Notes under the pieces: generated by a model | What the model was told of the DNA's origin: nothing | The model's input: the letters and a program-made list of their open reading frames with translations, nothing else | Database searches by the model: none | Translations under genes and position numbers: made by a program | Part shown: positions 35,723 to 46,095 of the stretch, in pieces | Position numbering within the stretch: the stretch's first letter is position 1 | How the letters are laid out: each line of letters opens with the position of its first letter | Assembly (NCBI GenBank): GCA_932294295.1 | Contig: OW028573.1 | Location: 67,743,829-67,807,828, forward strand | Direction: 5' to 3' | From: Alitta virens | Lineage: Eukaryota; Annelida; Polychaeta; Phyllodocida; Nereididae | DNA: 64,000 nt

Positions 35723-38700
35723 ATGAATAGAGCCAATCTCACAGTATTCACAATTTTGATTGCAGTAAGTGTATTTTAAATCTTCACCATATTTTATTTC
35801 AAATCGTCAAGTAATATTGAAATAAAAATTTTTTTGTAACATTTCATTTGTAGAACGCATTGTTGTAAAATTGCTGCAAGTATGTTAAATTAGATATTTA
35901 AAAGTTTTTTTTGTTTCGAATCACATTTCCAGTATTCACAAAACAAAGTTTATGCAGGGAGACAAATTACAGGACGCATAAAAATATATCAAATCCCGAT
36001 AAAATGTCTGAAAGAGTTCTAGGAACTCCGATAAAATGTATGAAAGAATTCCGATAAAATGTAGGAGCTCCAGGAAATCTCTAAAATTTGATACTGTATG
36101 TGATAACATTGCGATTTACAAATTCATGATAAAAGTTCTTATCCTGCATCCACACCATTCAAAACTTGGAAAGTAAGGCACAAGTGTGTATAATGTCTGT
36201 GAAACTTCACGTTCTTTCTTCAAACGACAGGTTAGCTGTGTAGCTGCTGTGCAAACACGCAAACATCATCCCTGTCTCCAACCTATGCTCAACTGCATGA
36301 GGACACCTAAAGTGAGCCAAGTCGCCAGCAATCCACACAGAGTTTCTTCAAAGGAAGCATGCACGTAAGTATCTCCCCCTTTTGGCACTTTTTAACTTTA
36401 CACAACTTCACAAAACGTAATTAAGACCTCACATCTCTACTAAGGAATGATGCGTCAAAGATCTAACACAACTCTGAAGCCACTGCAGTCTGGTAGCATC
36501 ATTAAGTTCCTATGAAGTTCGTGGGTGCACCGACATCATGCCAGAAATGCTCTTATAATCTTTCTATCACACTAAAGGTGATGTTAAACTAAAAAAGAGA
36601 GAGAGAGAGAGCTAGAGAGCAGGAGAGCAAGAGAGCTAGAGAGCGAGAGAGGGAGAGGGAGAGAGAGGGAGAGAGAGCGAAAGCGAGCATACAGAGAGCT
36701 AGAGCGAGAGTGTGAGAGCGAGAATGTGAGAAAGCGAGAATGTGAGAACACAAAAGAGAGAGAGAGAGAGAGAGAGAGGAAAACGTCACATTATATTTTA
36801 AAAGGCAATGGCTGCAACAATGTTCTGCCAATTATCAGGGACACTCTCTGACTGTGTCAATAACTGGGTAGCTATACCATCTGGACAGTACTGTGTCATC
36901 TGTGATCTGAAACAGGTGAGCTGATTAACCAGGGATCCCTTACAGATGATCTTTCTGTTGCACTAAAGGGTAGTAAAGGCGATTGGCTGGTGTGAGAAGA
37001 GTGCACTGAATCATTAGAGTTTATTTATTTTTACTAATCTCAGTGCACTGAATCATTAGAGTTTATTTATTTTTACCAATCTCCGCAAATACAATTTTAC
37101 AACTTAATATTACGTAATACATGAATACAAAACAGACTGGTAATGGAGGTACACCCGAGTATAACAATATACAGTAACCTGTAAACAGCTACCTCATGTC
37201 TGTTGCTAGCGAAGAAAGGCTGGTTGAGTATATATGCAACTCCAGAGCGAAGCTTCGTGATGACATTCACCTTTCCCGACCATCATTGGAGAGACTTTGT
37301 TTTAATGTGTCGTCTGTTGCTAAAAAGGTTTTTATGTAAATAGGTTCCAGTCGTGGAATATCCAAGGAATAGGAAATAAATTTGAGATAAATGAAATTAG
37401 ACAACTAATTATGGAAAATTATATAACCTTTTTGTATGAAACTATGAAACTAGATAACTTTGACCCTAAATTTAATGATCATAAATACTTTCATTGCCAA
37501 AGAACGTTCCAACATCCAAGAGCTAGACGCCCCTCTGGCGGAATTGCAGTGCTAATAAGAAAACACTTTTCAAAATCAAATGAAGTATCTATTGCTAAAG
37601 CTAATGAGCATGTCATCTGGTTAAAAATATCACTAAAACATCAGCCAGTCATGTATGTAGGTGGTTGGTACATCCCTCCGCAGAATAGTACAAGTAATGT
37701 TTATGGTACTTGTAATGTCGACCAGTTAAACAACACTCCCGAAACAAACGTTAGTGATATTATTGATATTATTGTCACAAATGAAAGTCAACAAGGGATG
37801 TATGATTATGATTGTGTAATAGGAGAAAATTACTGTACAGTGTCGGAGGCTGGTCCTCACTTAGACATAACCCCATATGTATCGCTGTGCGGTGACTTTA
37901 ACAGTAGAACTGGGCAATTAAGTGATGTTGAAATGTACGTAAATGGTAGGAATTCAGCTGTTGTTGAAGATCTTAATGATGCAGTGTATCATTTTACTGG
38001 CACACGAGCAGATCAGCCGTGGGATCTTAAACAAAGACTGTCGAAAGATATTAAAGTTAATGCCTATGGTAAAGACCTGCTTGAGCTTTGTAAGAGTAGC
38101 AAATTAAGAATAATGAACGGTTTCTATAATGCGGATCAAACTAATGAATATACATGTCTTAATGCTTTAGGGCAAAGTATAGTGGATTATCTGATATGCA
38201 GCGAAAGTATTTTTCACATTCTGCAAACATTCCAAATATCTAAAAAAACTAGTAGAGTCAGATCACACTCCCCTTAATTTCTGGCTTAAAATGTCAGCAA
38301 CGAATGTGAGTAATGAACAATCAAATTTAAGCAGTAAGCCTAATGGTTCCCTGTATAAATATGTATTTGATATGAAAAAGTTGGATGAATGTATTGCCAA
38401 CTATGACACAGACAATGCTCAATCCAATCTTCACAAGATAAGCGAAGATATGGGATGTAAAGTAGACGTTGACACAGTAATTGATGATTTGTATAAATTT
38501 GTAACTGATAACATAGAACCCACCTTCACAAAGAAGAGGCCAAGATGAGGAATGCAAAGAACAAAGAAAACTCGTCAATACATTTGCTAAGGAACAATGA
38601 TATCTCAGCCCATATACATAAAAATATATACTACAATTTGTGTAAAAAATATAAACAGTTAATTCAGAGGAAAAAGAGAAAATTTCAGCAACAGAACAGG

Positions 38701-41480
38701 GAAAACATGGAGAATCTTCTAAGTAAAAAACCAAACCGAGTGGTGGAAACATTGGAATAAACTTAAAAGTGTAGGAAAAAATCCAAATAGTGGTCCCAAC
38801 TTATGTGCATTCCACCTGTATTTTGAGAAACAGTCACACCCTCCTATTAGGGAATATTTTGATACTGAGCATATGGATAGCATAACAGCCTCATTGCACG
38901 AGTCTCCCTATCTATGTAACAATTCTGTATCTAGTGAGATATGTGATAGTGTTATCACATTAGATGAAGTGGCATTACATTTGAGAAAACTTAAAAACAA
39001 CAAAGCTGCAGGCATTGATGGTACACCTGCTGAGTTTTATAAATATGCAAGCGAAAAACTCGAAGCACTTTTCTGCCGGGTCTTCAACTATATATTAGAT
39101 AGCATAGAATATCCCTTACAATGGTCAGAAGGGCTAATAGCCTTACACAAAAAGGGAGATCCCTCAGATCCAGATAACTATAGAAAAATAACTGTTAACG
39201 TTGTTATGGGAAAAGTCTTTGATTCTATACTTAATGCCCATCTATATTACAAAAACGAAGCTCTAATTCTTGATGATACATATCAATTTGGGTTTACGCC
39301 AGGGGCCAGCACAACAGACTGTTTGTTTGTACTTGACACTATAATTAGATACCAACAAAAGAAGCGAAAACCTATATATCTTTGTTTTGTGGATTTCACT
39401 AAAGCGTTTGACTACATTAACAGGAATGCTCTTTACTATAAATTAATGAAACAACAGGTTGGTGATAAAATGCTTAGAGTAATCATGAGTATGTATGACA
39501 AAGCTAGTGCAAGAGTGAAACATCTAGGAAACACTAGTGATCCTATCGATAGTAAATGTGGTGTTTTGCAAGGGGGAATTCTCAGTCCAAAACTCTTTAA
39601 TGAATTCTTATATGACTTACCCACTTACCTAAATGAATCGAATGGCATAAAAATAAACAATCTGTCCTTCACACACCTATTATATGCAGATGATATAGTT
39701 CTTGTAGCAGACTGTGAGACATCTCTCCAAAATAACATTAACGCTCTGCATGAGTTTTGTAGAAAATGGCATCTCATAGTAAATGTAGGTAAAACTAATG
39801 TAATGAAAATAGGTGATAATTCACAGCATCAGTTTTGTTATAATGAAAAATTAATTGAAAATGTAGAAACCTTCAAATACCTGGGACATATATTGACCAA
39901 CAAACGTAATATTCACAGTAAAATGGGAAAATACCTTGCAACTCAGGCCCAGAAAGCATTGTTTGCGCTTCAAGGAGACACTAAACATTCCTTAGGATAT
40001 ATAACCCCAAAACTAGCAATGAAAATGTTTGATACGTATATTTTGCCTATTCTTGAATATAATTGTGAAATTTGGAGTAATGTGAAGCCAATTGATGATA
40101 TAGAAAAAATACCAACATTGGCAGCTTATGGTGAAACTGGCAGATTTCCATTGCATGTCAGACAACAGGTTAGAATGGTTAACTACTGGCTAAAACTGAA
40201 ACGCCTACCTGATTGCTGTATACTTAAAAAATGTTTAAATATATATATAAAGTTCAAGTCAGAGTAGTTGGCTAAGAAAAGTTAAACAAATTATTACTGA
40301 ATTTGTTCAAATTGAACACTTGAATACAATTGCTAGAACATTTGCAGTAAACATATAAACCAAAACGCAAGAAAACCTATTGGCAAAAATATATGACTCT
40401 ATTCAGCAACCAAAACTTAGAACATATAAACTCATCAAATCAGATTATAGAATTGAACCATACCTTCTGTTAAACTTGGGTAGAAAAACTTATAATAAAA
40501 TAGCTAGATTCAGAACCAGTTCCCATAACCTTCGTATAGAAACAGGTAGACATGAAAGACCATTAATACCTGTAGAAGAGAGACTATGTACGAAATGTAA
40601 CTTAAATGAAGTTGAGAATGAGATACACTCATTAATAATATGTCCAAATAACACACCACTTTGCCTACGACTGTTTGATCTAGCTAGAGTTTACATATAT
40701 GATTTTGACATAATGAATGACACCAATAAATTTAGATCTATCATGTGCTCAAAGGAATCTGAGCTACTGAGGTGCCTGGGAAAATTCTTAATTGATATTG
40801 ATATGTGAGTTATATGTTCTCCATCTTCTGACACTCTACAGTATACATACATAGATGTTACTATAAACATTATTTAAAAAAATTAAGTCTGGTGGCTGGA
40901 ACCGCGTTACTAGCACAACATATGCTTATCTAGTTTACAAATTTTATTTGAACATTACTGTATTTTCTGTATTCCTGTATTTTCTGTTCTTTATTTTATT
41001 TATGACATATATATCATGGATGATATTTTACTGTCAATAAAAATTATATATAGTAAACCATAGGGTGGATGCCCCCCAGATTACCACAGCACAGTGTCAG
41101 CAGACACTTAAAAGTTTGGAAAATAAAGAAGATACAATCAACTAAAATGCACATGCACCATTTGTATTAAAAACAAAATGCACGTGCCACATGTATTTAA
41201 AAAAAATTAATGTGAATAAAACGTATTTTCACAGTGACTTGAGCTATTCTCAAATCCCACTTCAAGTAGGATAACATTTTTCCATTGGGACTGAAATGAA
41301 ATATTAAAAACGTTCACGTTCTTTATTTAAAGCTGTCCTTACAATTTCAGAGCAAGTGCCATCCTCTTGGAATGCTTGGACCTTTGCCCTGCAGACTTCA
41401 TCAGAACTTCAGGCATTGAAGCCAAAGCTGACGAGTTGATGTCAGTGTCTCAAAGAGAATGCAACATGGCTCTGACATGA
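35723..41480 (+). CDS. Small secreted six-cysteine protein, paralogue 3
   Basis: Exons 35723-35764, 36231-36364 and 41351-41480, 101 residues. Exon 1 (MNRANLTVFTILIA, start context tgcaccATG) ends at GTAAGT in phase 0. Exon 2 runs from AAACGACAG to GTAAGT and ends in phase 2. Exon 3 follows TTACAATTTCAG. Cysteines at 29, 36, 58, 67, 71 and 96 repeat the x6, x21, x8, x3, x24 spacing. CLDLC and ADELM match paralogue 1, while VSC after the signal peptide matches paralogue 2. Intron 2 is nearly 5 kb because a same-strand LINE (about 37.1-41.06 kb) lies in it. It also holds a GA-rich tract. AATAAA is at 41552-41557, 72 bases past the stop. Of the three it is the farthest away, 8.9 kb beyond paralogue 2. 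Confidence 0.82.
36593..36778 (+). repeat. GA-rich microsatellite
   Basis: Imperfect (GA)n with GAGAGCTAGAGAGC and GCGAGAATGTGAGAA sub-repeats, in intron 2 of paralogue 3. Just before it, ATCACACTAAAGGTGATGTT resembles the 3' end of a SINE, which may have seeded the tract. Confidence 0.85.
37000..37083 (+). repeat. 42-bp tandem duplication upstream of the LINE
   Basis: Two units beginning AGTGCACTGAATCATTAGAG differ at a single base (ACTAATCTC versus ACCAATCTC). Confidence 0.9.
37196..37339 (+). other. Short leading frame of the LINE
   Basis: A 47-codon frame (MSVASEERLVEY to VAKKVFM) with coding-like composition. It ends ATG TAA inside the first codons of the endonuclease frame, which is open from 37324. 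It could be the remnant of an upstream ORF, or the 5' part of the same ORF displaced by a frameshift. Confidence 0.4.
37324..38277 (+). pseudogene. LINE endonuclease domain, frameshifted
   Basis: The frame opens at 37324 and soon reads WNIQGIGNKFEINE, the N-terminal strand of the APE-type endonuclease fold, then LYETMKL (the catalytic glutamate), RRPSGGIAVLI, YIPPQNS and CGDFNSRTG (catalytic Asp and Asn). The essential SDHTPL block (catalytic Asp-His) is present at about 38255-38275 but in another reading frame. A frameshift near 38245 therefore breaks the domain just before its last motif. Between YIPPQ and CGDFN the domain is unusually long, suggesting an insertion. In an active element this enzyme nicks target DNA to start reverse transcription. 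Confidence 0.8.
38280..38760 (+). pseudogene. LINE linker between endonuclease and reverse transcriptase, two frameshifts
   Basis: Coding continues in one frame to about 38548 (acidic, from MSATNVSNEQ to FTKKRPR). It shifts near 38540 into a Lys-rich frame to about 38730, then shifts again before the segment reading CAFHLYFEKQS. These shifts show decay, not separate genes. Confidence 0.6.
38735..40267 (+). pseudogene. LINE reverse transcriptase, damaged
   Basis: Motifs seen: LKNNKAAGIDGTPAEFYK, FVDFTKAFDYINR, QGGILSPKLFN and the catalytic LLYADDIVLV, then FKYLGHIL. The main open frame from ATG 38873 has 464 codons, and coding similarity extends upstream to about 38735. Compared with the minus-strand copy, about 20 residues are deleted at 40095-40110 (between IEKI and AAYGETGRFPL). 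The frame is lost near 40245, so the protein is not functional as it stands. Confidence 0.82.
40268..40808 (+). pseudogene. LINE C-terminal domain with cysteine cluster
   Basis: Continues the previous pseudogene after a frameshift. A TAA stop near 40356 interrupts it, then an open stretch from about 40359 to 40808 reads RLCTKCNLNEVENEIHSLIIC. This corresponds to the CENC/FHCLLIC cluster of the minus-strand copy, with the cysteine after His replaced by Ser (IHSLIIC versus FHCLLIC). The segment ends at TGA 40806-40808. Confidence 0.75.
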
Positions 41481-41551
41481 TGTTGACATTTGTACACATG
41501 CAAGTTTTGTAATATCATTGTTCAAATGGCGTTCAATTCACAATTGAAAGA

Positions 41552-41557
41552 AATAAA
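41552..41557 (+). promoter_or_regulatory. Polyadenylation signal, paralogue 3
   Basis: Canonical AATAAA 72 bases after the stop codon, with a T-rich stretch downstream from about 41636. Confidence 0.5.
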
Positions 41558-42152
41558 GAAATGTTGAATGACCAAACACTTGAAGTTTTTTTCCTTGAAT
41601 TGAAAGTTTCCTTAAACTTGACAAATGGTCATATGGTTTTTTTTTTTGGTTTTTTTTTCATAACAGTCTGTTTTCATAGAATAAAATTGCATGTGTTCAT
41701 TTATTTGCAAGACAGTTTTTTGTGCAAAAATCATGCACTGCGGATAGTTGGGTTTACAAGCAAGAGAGATTCAGAAGATTATATTAAAAAACAATGTTAA
41801 CAAGACAATATTACAATAATTCATCTAACTAATGGTGTGCATGTTCTTGCTTTCTTTCATTTGTCTTCTTTCCTTATCCCTTTCGTGATCAGCCTTGTAA
41901 ATTGAACGAGATCAAATCTTTCACTTCTTGAACGCCACTCTTATGTTAGTGGGCAGTGGCAGAGCTTGGAGCAGACCTGTGCCTTCCATGCTGTTTGCAC
42001 GGACCCCAAGGTCCTCTCAAAGGTCATTGCACCTTTACTGCCACCAAATACCAGTCCTGTGTGACTCGAGAACACTTGATGCTCAAGACTGATTGGTTGC
42101 TTGAAGGACAGCCACTGATAACTCACTCAGTTAACTAGTGTGTCACACTGGA

Positions 42153-42204
42153 GTAACTCACTGAGGTAACTCACTGAGGTAACTCACTGAGGTAACTCAT
42201 TGAG
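42153..42204 (+). repeat. 13-bp tandem repeat GTAACTCACTGAG, four units
   Basis: Three exact units and a fourth with one change (CATTGAG). Confidence 0.9.
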
Positions 42205-43034
42205 CGAGTTTAACTGACTTTCTAGCAAGTCTGTGGCACTTCCCTCCCACTGATGAAACCACCCAGGAGTGATGATAAAGCCATGAGTGACAGCCAAGGG
42301 CGCCCCAGCAATGATGCAATGTACCAGTCAACAGCAGCATCTATAGATCCTTTGCTGACTTTATACCAAGCTTATTAATACCCACTGACCCTAAAGTTTA
42401 CCCACTATCGCACTGAATGCGATTAAACGTGACCAGAAATTGATAACGGAGATCTACATAGAAGATCAATAAAGATGGAAGTTAACATTGCCATGGTTTG
42501 CTTTAATATCTTACATCCCAATATTCTGAAGCAAATTTGACATTCTTTGATCTGCTCATTTAAGACAAAGTTTAAAATCTAAAAACACACTGCTTTCTTT
42601 CGAATCGAAGTCGTTTCATATCAATATTACCAGAGTGACATTTTAAATTTACAACGTGGCTCTAAATTACTTTACACTCATGACTGCAACTGCGTCTAAA
42701 CTAAATACATTTTAGATTAGAATGAAATTAATAACTGGTGAAGCAAGTGGGTGGATGTGGAATCTGCACCAGTGATGCAGGGTTAAACCAACAGAGGCAA
42801 TATTTGGTGATGAACATTTTTCTATAGGTTATTTTACCGTTCTTTTCTGCAAGTATTTTTCGAACTACACAAAGCTGCTATGCTGGTATATTTTTAGTGA
42901 CTTAGGTAAAAAGATAAAAGGCACACAAATGGTTGTAATTAAAGCATGTCAGCCAGTAAGTACACTGTAATCCATTTCAGCAGGTTGTCCTTTTGTTCTG
43001 GACGATAAAAGGAAGTGTTAGCTTTACTGGTGCA

Positions 43035-43056
43035 GTGCTGCTGCTGCTGCTGCTGC
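43035..43056 (+). repeat. (CTG)n trinucleotide tract
   Basis: About six GCTGCTG units followed by GCATGCATGCAT. Confidence 0.8.
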
Positions 43057-43572
43057 ATGCATGCATAAAGCTGCTGAGGCTGCACTCAGTCCCAAGCTGC
43101 TCTTTAAATCTCTTGTTCTGATCGTTGCTTGTAGGTGATAAGTATCGTTTAGGCGAAGGGTGGGCTGGTGTCAGGTTCACAGTTGTCTTGTGAGCTGAGG
43201 TCGCTGGAGGCACTACGACTCCTTCGGGGGCCAGTAAAGGAGTCAGTTGATGAAACGACCAGTCGTTTCTCCAGCACCTGGACCTACCCCGAGGCTAGAT
43301 GATGCTAATTCTCTTCTATTTTCTCGTCTCGGGAGCTTAAAGAACTAAAAGTTTCAATTGGAGGCTGCAATATCTGCCAGGCACAATGTGAGAGCAGAGC
43401 AGAAGATCTCCGAATCACTCTAAAGCGGGGTAGATGCAACAAGTGTTCTGTCCATTAAATGATGTCAATGTGAAAATATGAAGTAACATCAGCGCATTAA
43501 TACTACAGGATTTGTTTGCAAATGTAAAATTGTGCCGTCTTTTCTACTCTCATCAGGTTCTATGACATATGA

Positions 43573-44073
43573 ATGCCACTGTTTTCCATATTACAAGTAA
43601 TAATTTTACTAAAATGGGATTCAATTGTAAAAGCATCTGGGTGTAGACATAAAAATAATACAGTCAATTTTCTATTTAGTATGTGCAGCCTATTAGACAT
43701 GACTCTAATGGCTAGAAATTTCATATTTGTCTGTAATAAGTATGGTATAAAACCACATGATGCGATTAATTGTAGTCCAAGCTATATTAGTAAACTTGTA
43801 AAAGAAAAGTACTACAAAACTGTTTAAGAGAGTGAGCAAATAATTGGTTTTCAAGTTATGGAACTAATTCATGTCAGGGATGAGTTGTGTGAAGACTTAG
43901 TCTGACTAAAAAAGATATCTGTGATATCATAGAATATTTAGCTACAAATTGATTATCTGGGGTTTTTGCTAACCCTATTTTTTGGGTGCAAATCATTGTT
44001 TTAAATATTTTATTTTTGTTATTAATCTTGAATTTATATTGTATATTTTATACGAATAAAGCTTATAATAAGA
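43573..44073 (+). mobile_element. Probable 3' remnant of another retrotransposon
   Basis: A stop-free stretch of about 80 codons ends KLVKEKYYKTV, with coding-like continuation past the stop (FQVMELIHVRDELCEDLV). It is followed by an AT-rich tail with AATAAA near 44057. The closing pattern V-x2-L-I-x-V-R-D resembles the C-terminus of ORF2 proteins of some CR1-like elements. Family assignment is a guess. Confidence 0.35.
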
Positions 44074-44831
44074 TGGGTGACCAATTAGCAGTAGCTTAGG
44101 CAGGGGTCATTAGCTCTGTGTGGTTTGCCTTTGATTGCTGGACCGGCCACACAACATGACCAACATATGTAATGTAGTCTTCTTGTAGAATAGAAGCTAA
44201 CAAAAAAGTTGACCAGCTTCAAACCACATTAGACATTTTAGACGTTTTATTATAAGATAAGTTTTAATGTGAATAACATACGATAACATCTAATTAAAAA
44301 CAAACCAGTGTATACTCAAAGCTTTTGGCTGCACGTGCAATTTCCATAACAGTTACTTCGATGCATCATCCAGTGACATTTACCATACTTTGCAAGTAGT
44401 CTGTTATACTCCCAAACAAATAAGGTCCCTAAGCAGCATCGACCACATGCATCTATGCCCTTTGACATCAGAATCTGTTCTATGATCAACCAGTGCAACA
44501 TATCTACCAGCGAATCATATCAGGCTGTAATACATCATTCATACTTCTGTTCACATCACGAAAGGCTCTTGTTGCATACCTCATACACTGTGTTGGTACA
44601 TTCCTTTGGTGTTTCCTAGTCATCCAGAGAAAAAATCACCCTAGTGTATACCTAAACACAGCTTTATATTACTTCATACCAACAAAAAACATATATCCGC
44701 ATTCAAAATCACCCCATCAATAAACTCATCCATATATATACTTTGTCCCGTTTGACCATTTCTGACAAAAATATATATATTTATGGTATAGCTTGTCATA
44801 TGTTCACATTCACTGTCACCATTTGTAAAAT

Positions 44832-45540
44832 ATGCATTCTAAGCAAACGGTTTTATATAACTGGGGGAATGTGCCTGAGGTCAAGTTACTCGGCATCACT
44901 CTGGATAAAAGTTTAAATTTTAGCTCAAACATAAGAAACATCAGCAAAAAAACAGCTAGACAAGTGAATGCCATGTCAAGACTCTCACACATGCTATCAA
45001 CACAAACAAAAATGTATATTTTTAAAACTTTTATTATGTCTAACTTGGCTTACCACACAGTCGCATACAAAATGATAAAAAGCTAGAACAAATGTATAAA
45101 AGAGCTATTCAGTTTACAATGATTTTGTTAGTTCCTATCATGAAGTGTTAAAAGATGTAATAGAAAAATCTCGTATGAAGAGAGAGAAGACATATGTTTC
45201 ACATACACAGCTTAACTATGAGATTATTGCTTTTGGGTACAACTCTCTCAGAGTGAATGCATAAAGGCTACGCCACACAATTATAAGAGTCAATGCAGTT
45301 GTGGATCATGTGTCAAATATTTCTTTTATGCCTCTCTGTGATATATTTTAATGTAATTCTATGCTGTACCAAAGCTTTTAAGTTTTAAATGAGTTTTTAT
45401 ATGCTCTATGCCTGTATATATTGTACACATAACACATAACTCTAGTCTGTTAAAAGCAGTTTTCTGCTTGTGTTTTAATTTCTATCTTACCCGACTGAAA
45501 ATCAAATTTATCTTATCTTATCTTGTCTTATAAGAAGCAA
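44832..45540 (+). mobile_element. Degenerate non-LTR retrotransposon 3' fragment, different family
   Basis: The segment reads VKLLGITLDKSLNF, then IFKTFIMSNLAYHTVA, the thumb region after the RT catalytic core of Jockey/CR1-like LINEs. After frameshifts it continues with YNDFVSSYHEVLKD- and RMKREKTYVSHTQLNYE-like pieces up to about 45265. A 3' UTR follows, ending in a TTATC microsatellite (45506-45530), as is common for such elements. It is unrelated to the 17 kb and 37 kb LINE family at the residue level. Confidence 0.6.
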
Positions 45541-45580
45541 TTATGTCACTTATCTTGTCTTATAAGAAGCAATTATGTCA
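45517..45580 (+). repeat. 32-bp perfect tandem duplication at a LINE tail
   Basis: Two exact units beginning CTTATCTTGTCTTATAAGAA, overlapping the microsatellite tail of the degenerate LINE fragment. Confidence 0.9.
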
Positions 45581-45958
45581 TCATCACACTAATCACACCA
45601 TTCCGACTGTTCTGAGATATTTAGAATGGACTATTACCTTTCTCTTAATGATGTCATTTTCACATTAATGTAACTCCGGGAAGCTACTGCTCACAACAGA
45701 CTGGTTGTCTTACAATTTTTAGAAACGCTCAGTTTATTGTAGTGTTGTTTGTCAATATTTTCATTGAATATATCAATGGACCGTAATTAGGTGCTTTAAC
45801 TAACACATGGAAAGAAACATAAGGATGAAACAGCACTGTCACAAAAAATATTTTAGAACAAGACCATTTTGACCCACTATAGCCATTTGTACCAACAGGT
45901 TAGTCAACTTTATCTAACAACTTAGTCCTAGTCAAGGTTTTGTATAGTTACTTTATTT

Positions 45959-46095
45959 TCTCATGAACTCCAGATAACGTCATGTGAATCCAGAACTTCC
46001 AATGGCTGAGTGACAGCTTTAACCAATGGGAGTCCTGGATTTAGATTACATCTTCTGGAGTCTAAATGCCAAGTCTATGGAAAATGCTGTAAAAT
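45959..46095 (+). mobile_element. Fold-back MITE family 2, copy 4
   Basis: Carries ACGTCATGTGAATCCAG on the left, CCAATGGGAGTCCTGGATT in the middle and CCAAGTCTATGGAAAATGCT on the right. The outer left end is degraded. Confidence 0.65.

Larger units (their letters stand above)
37140..41060 (+). mobile_element. Near full-length but inactivated LINE in intron 2 of paralogue 3
   Basis: It contains, in order, a short leading frame, an apurinic-type endonuclease, a reverse transcriptase, a C-terminal cysteine cluster, and a 3' UTR ending GTCAATAAAAATTATATAT. It is related to the copy at 16.9-18.9 kb and sits in the same orientation as the host gene. The 5' boundary is not sharp; a 42-bp tandem duplication (37000-37083) lies just ahead of it. 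I could not identify a target-site duplication. Confidence 0.82.

Noticed and set aside
36589..36831. Minus-strand frame rich in LSLSLS
   Set aside because: Translation of the GA microsatellite.
38327..38752. 141-codon minus-strand frame rich in aromatic residues
   Set aside because: Antisense shadow of the LINE linker region.
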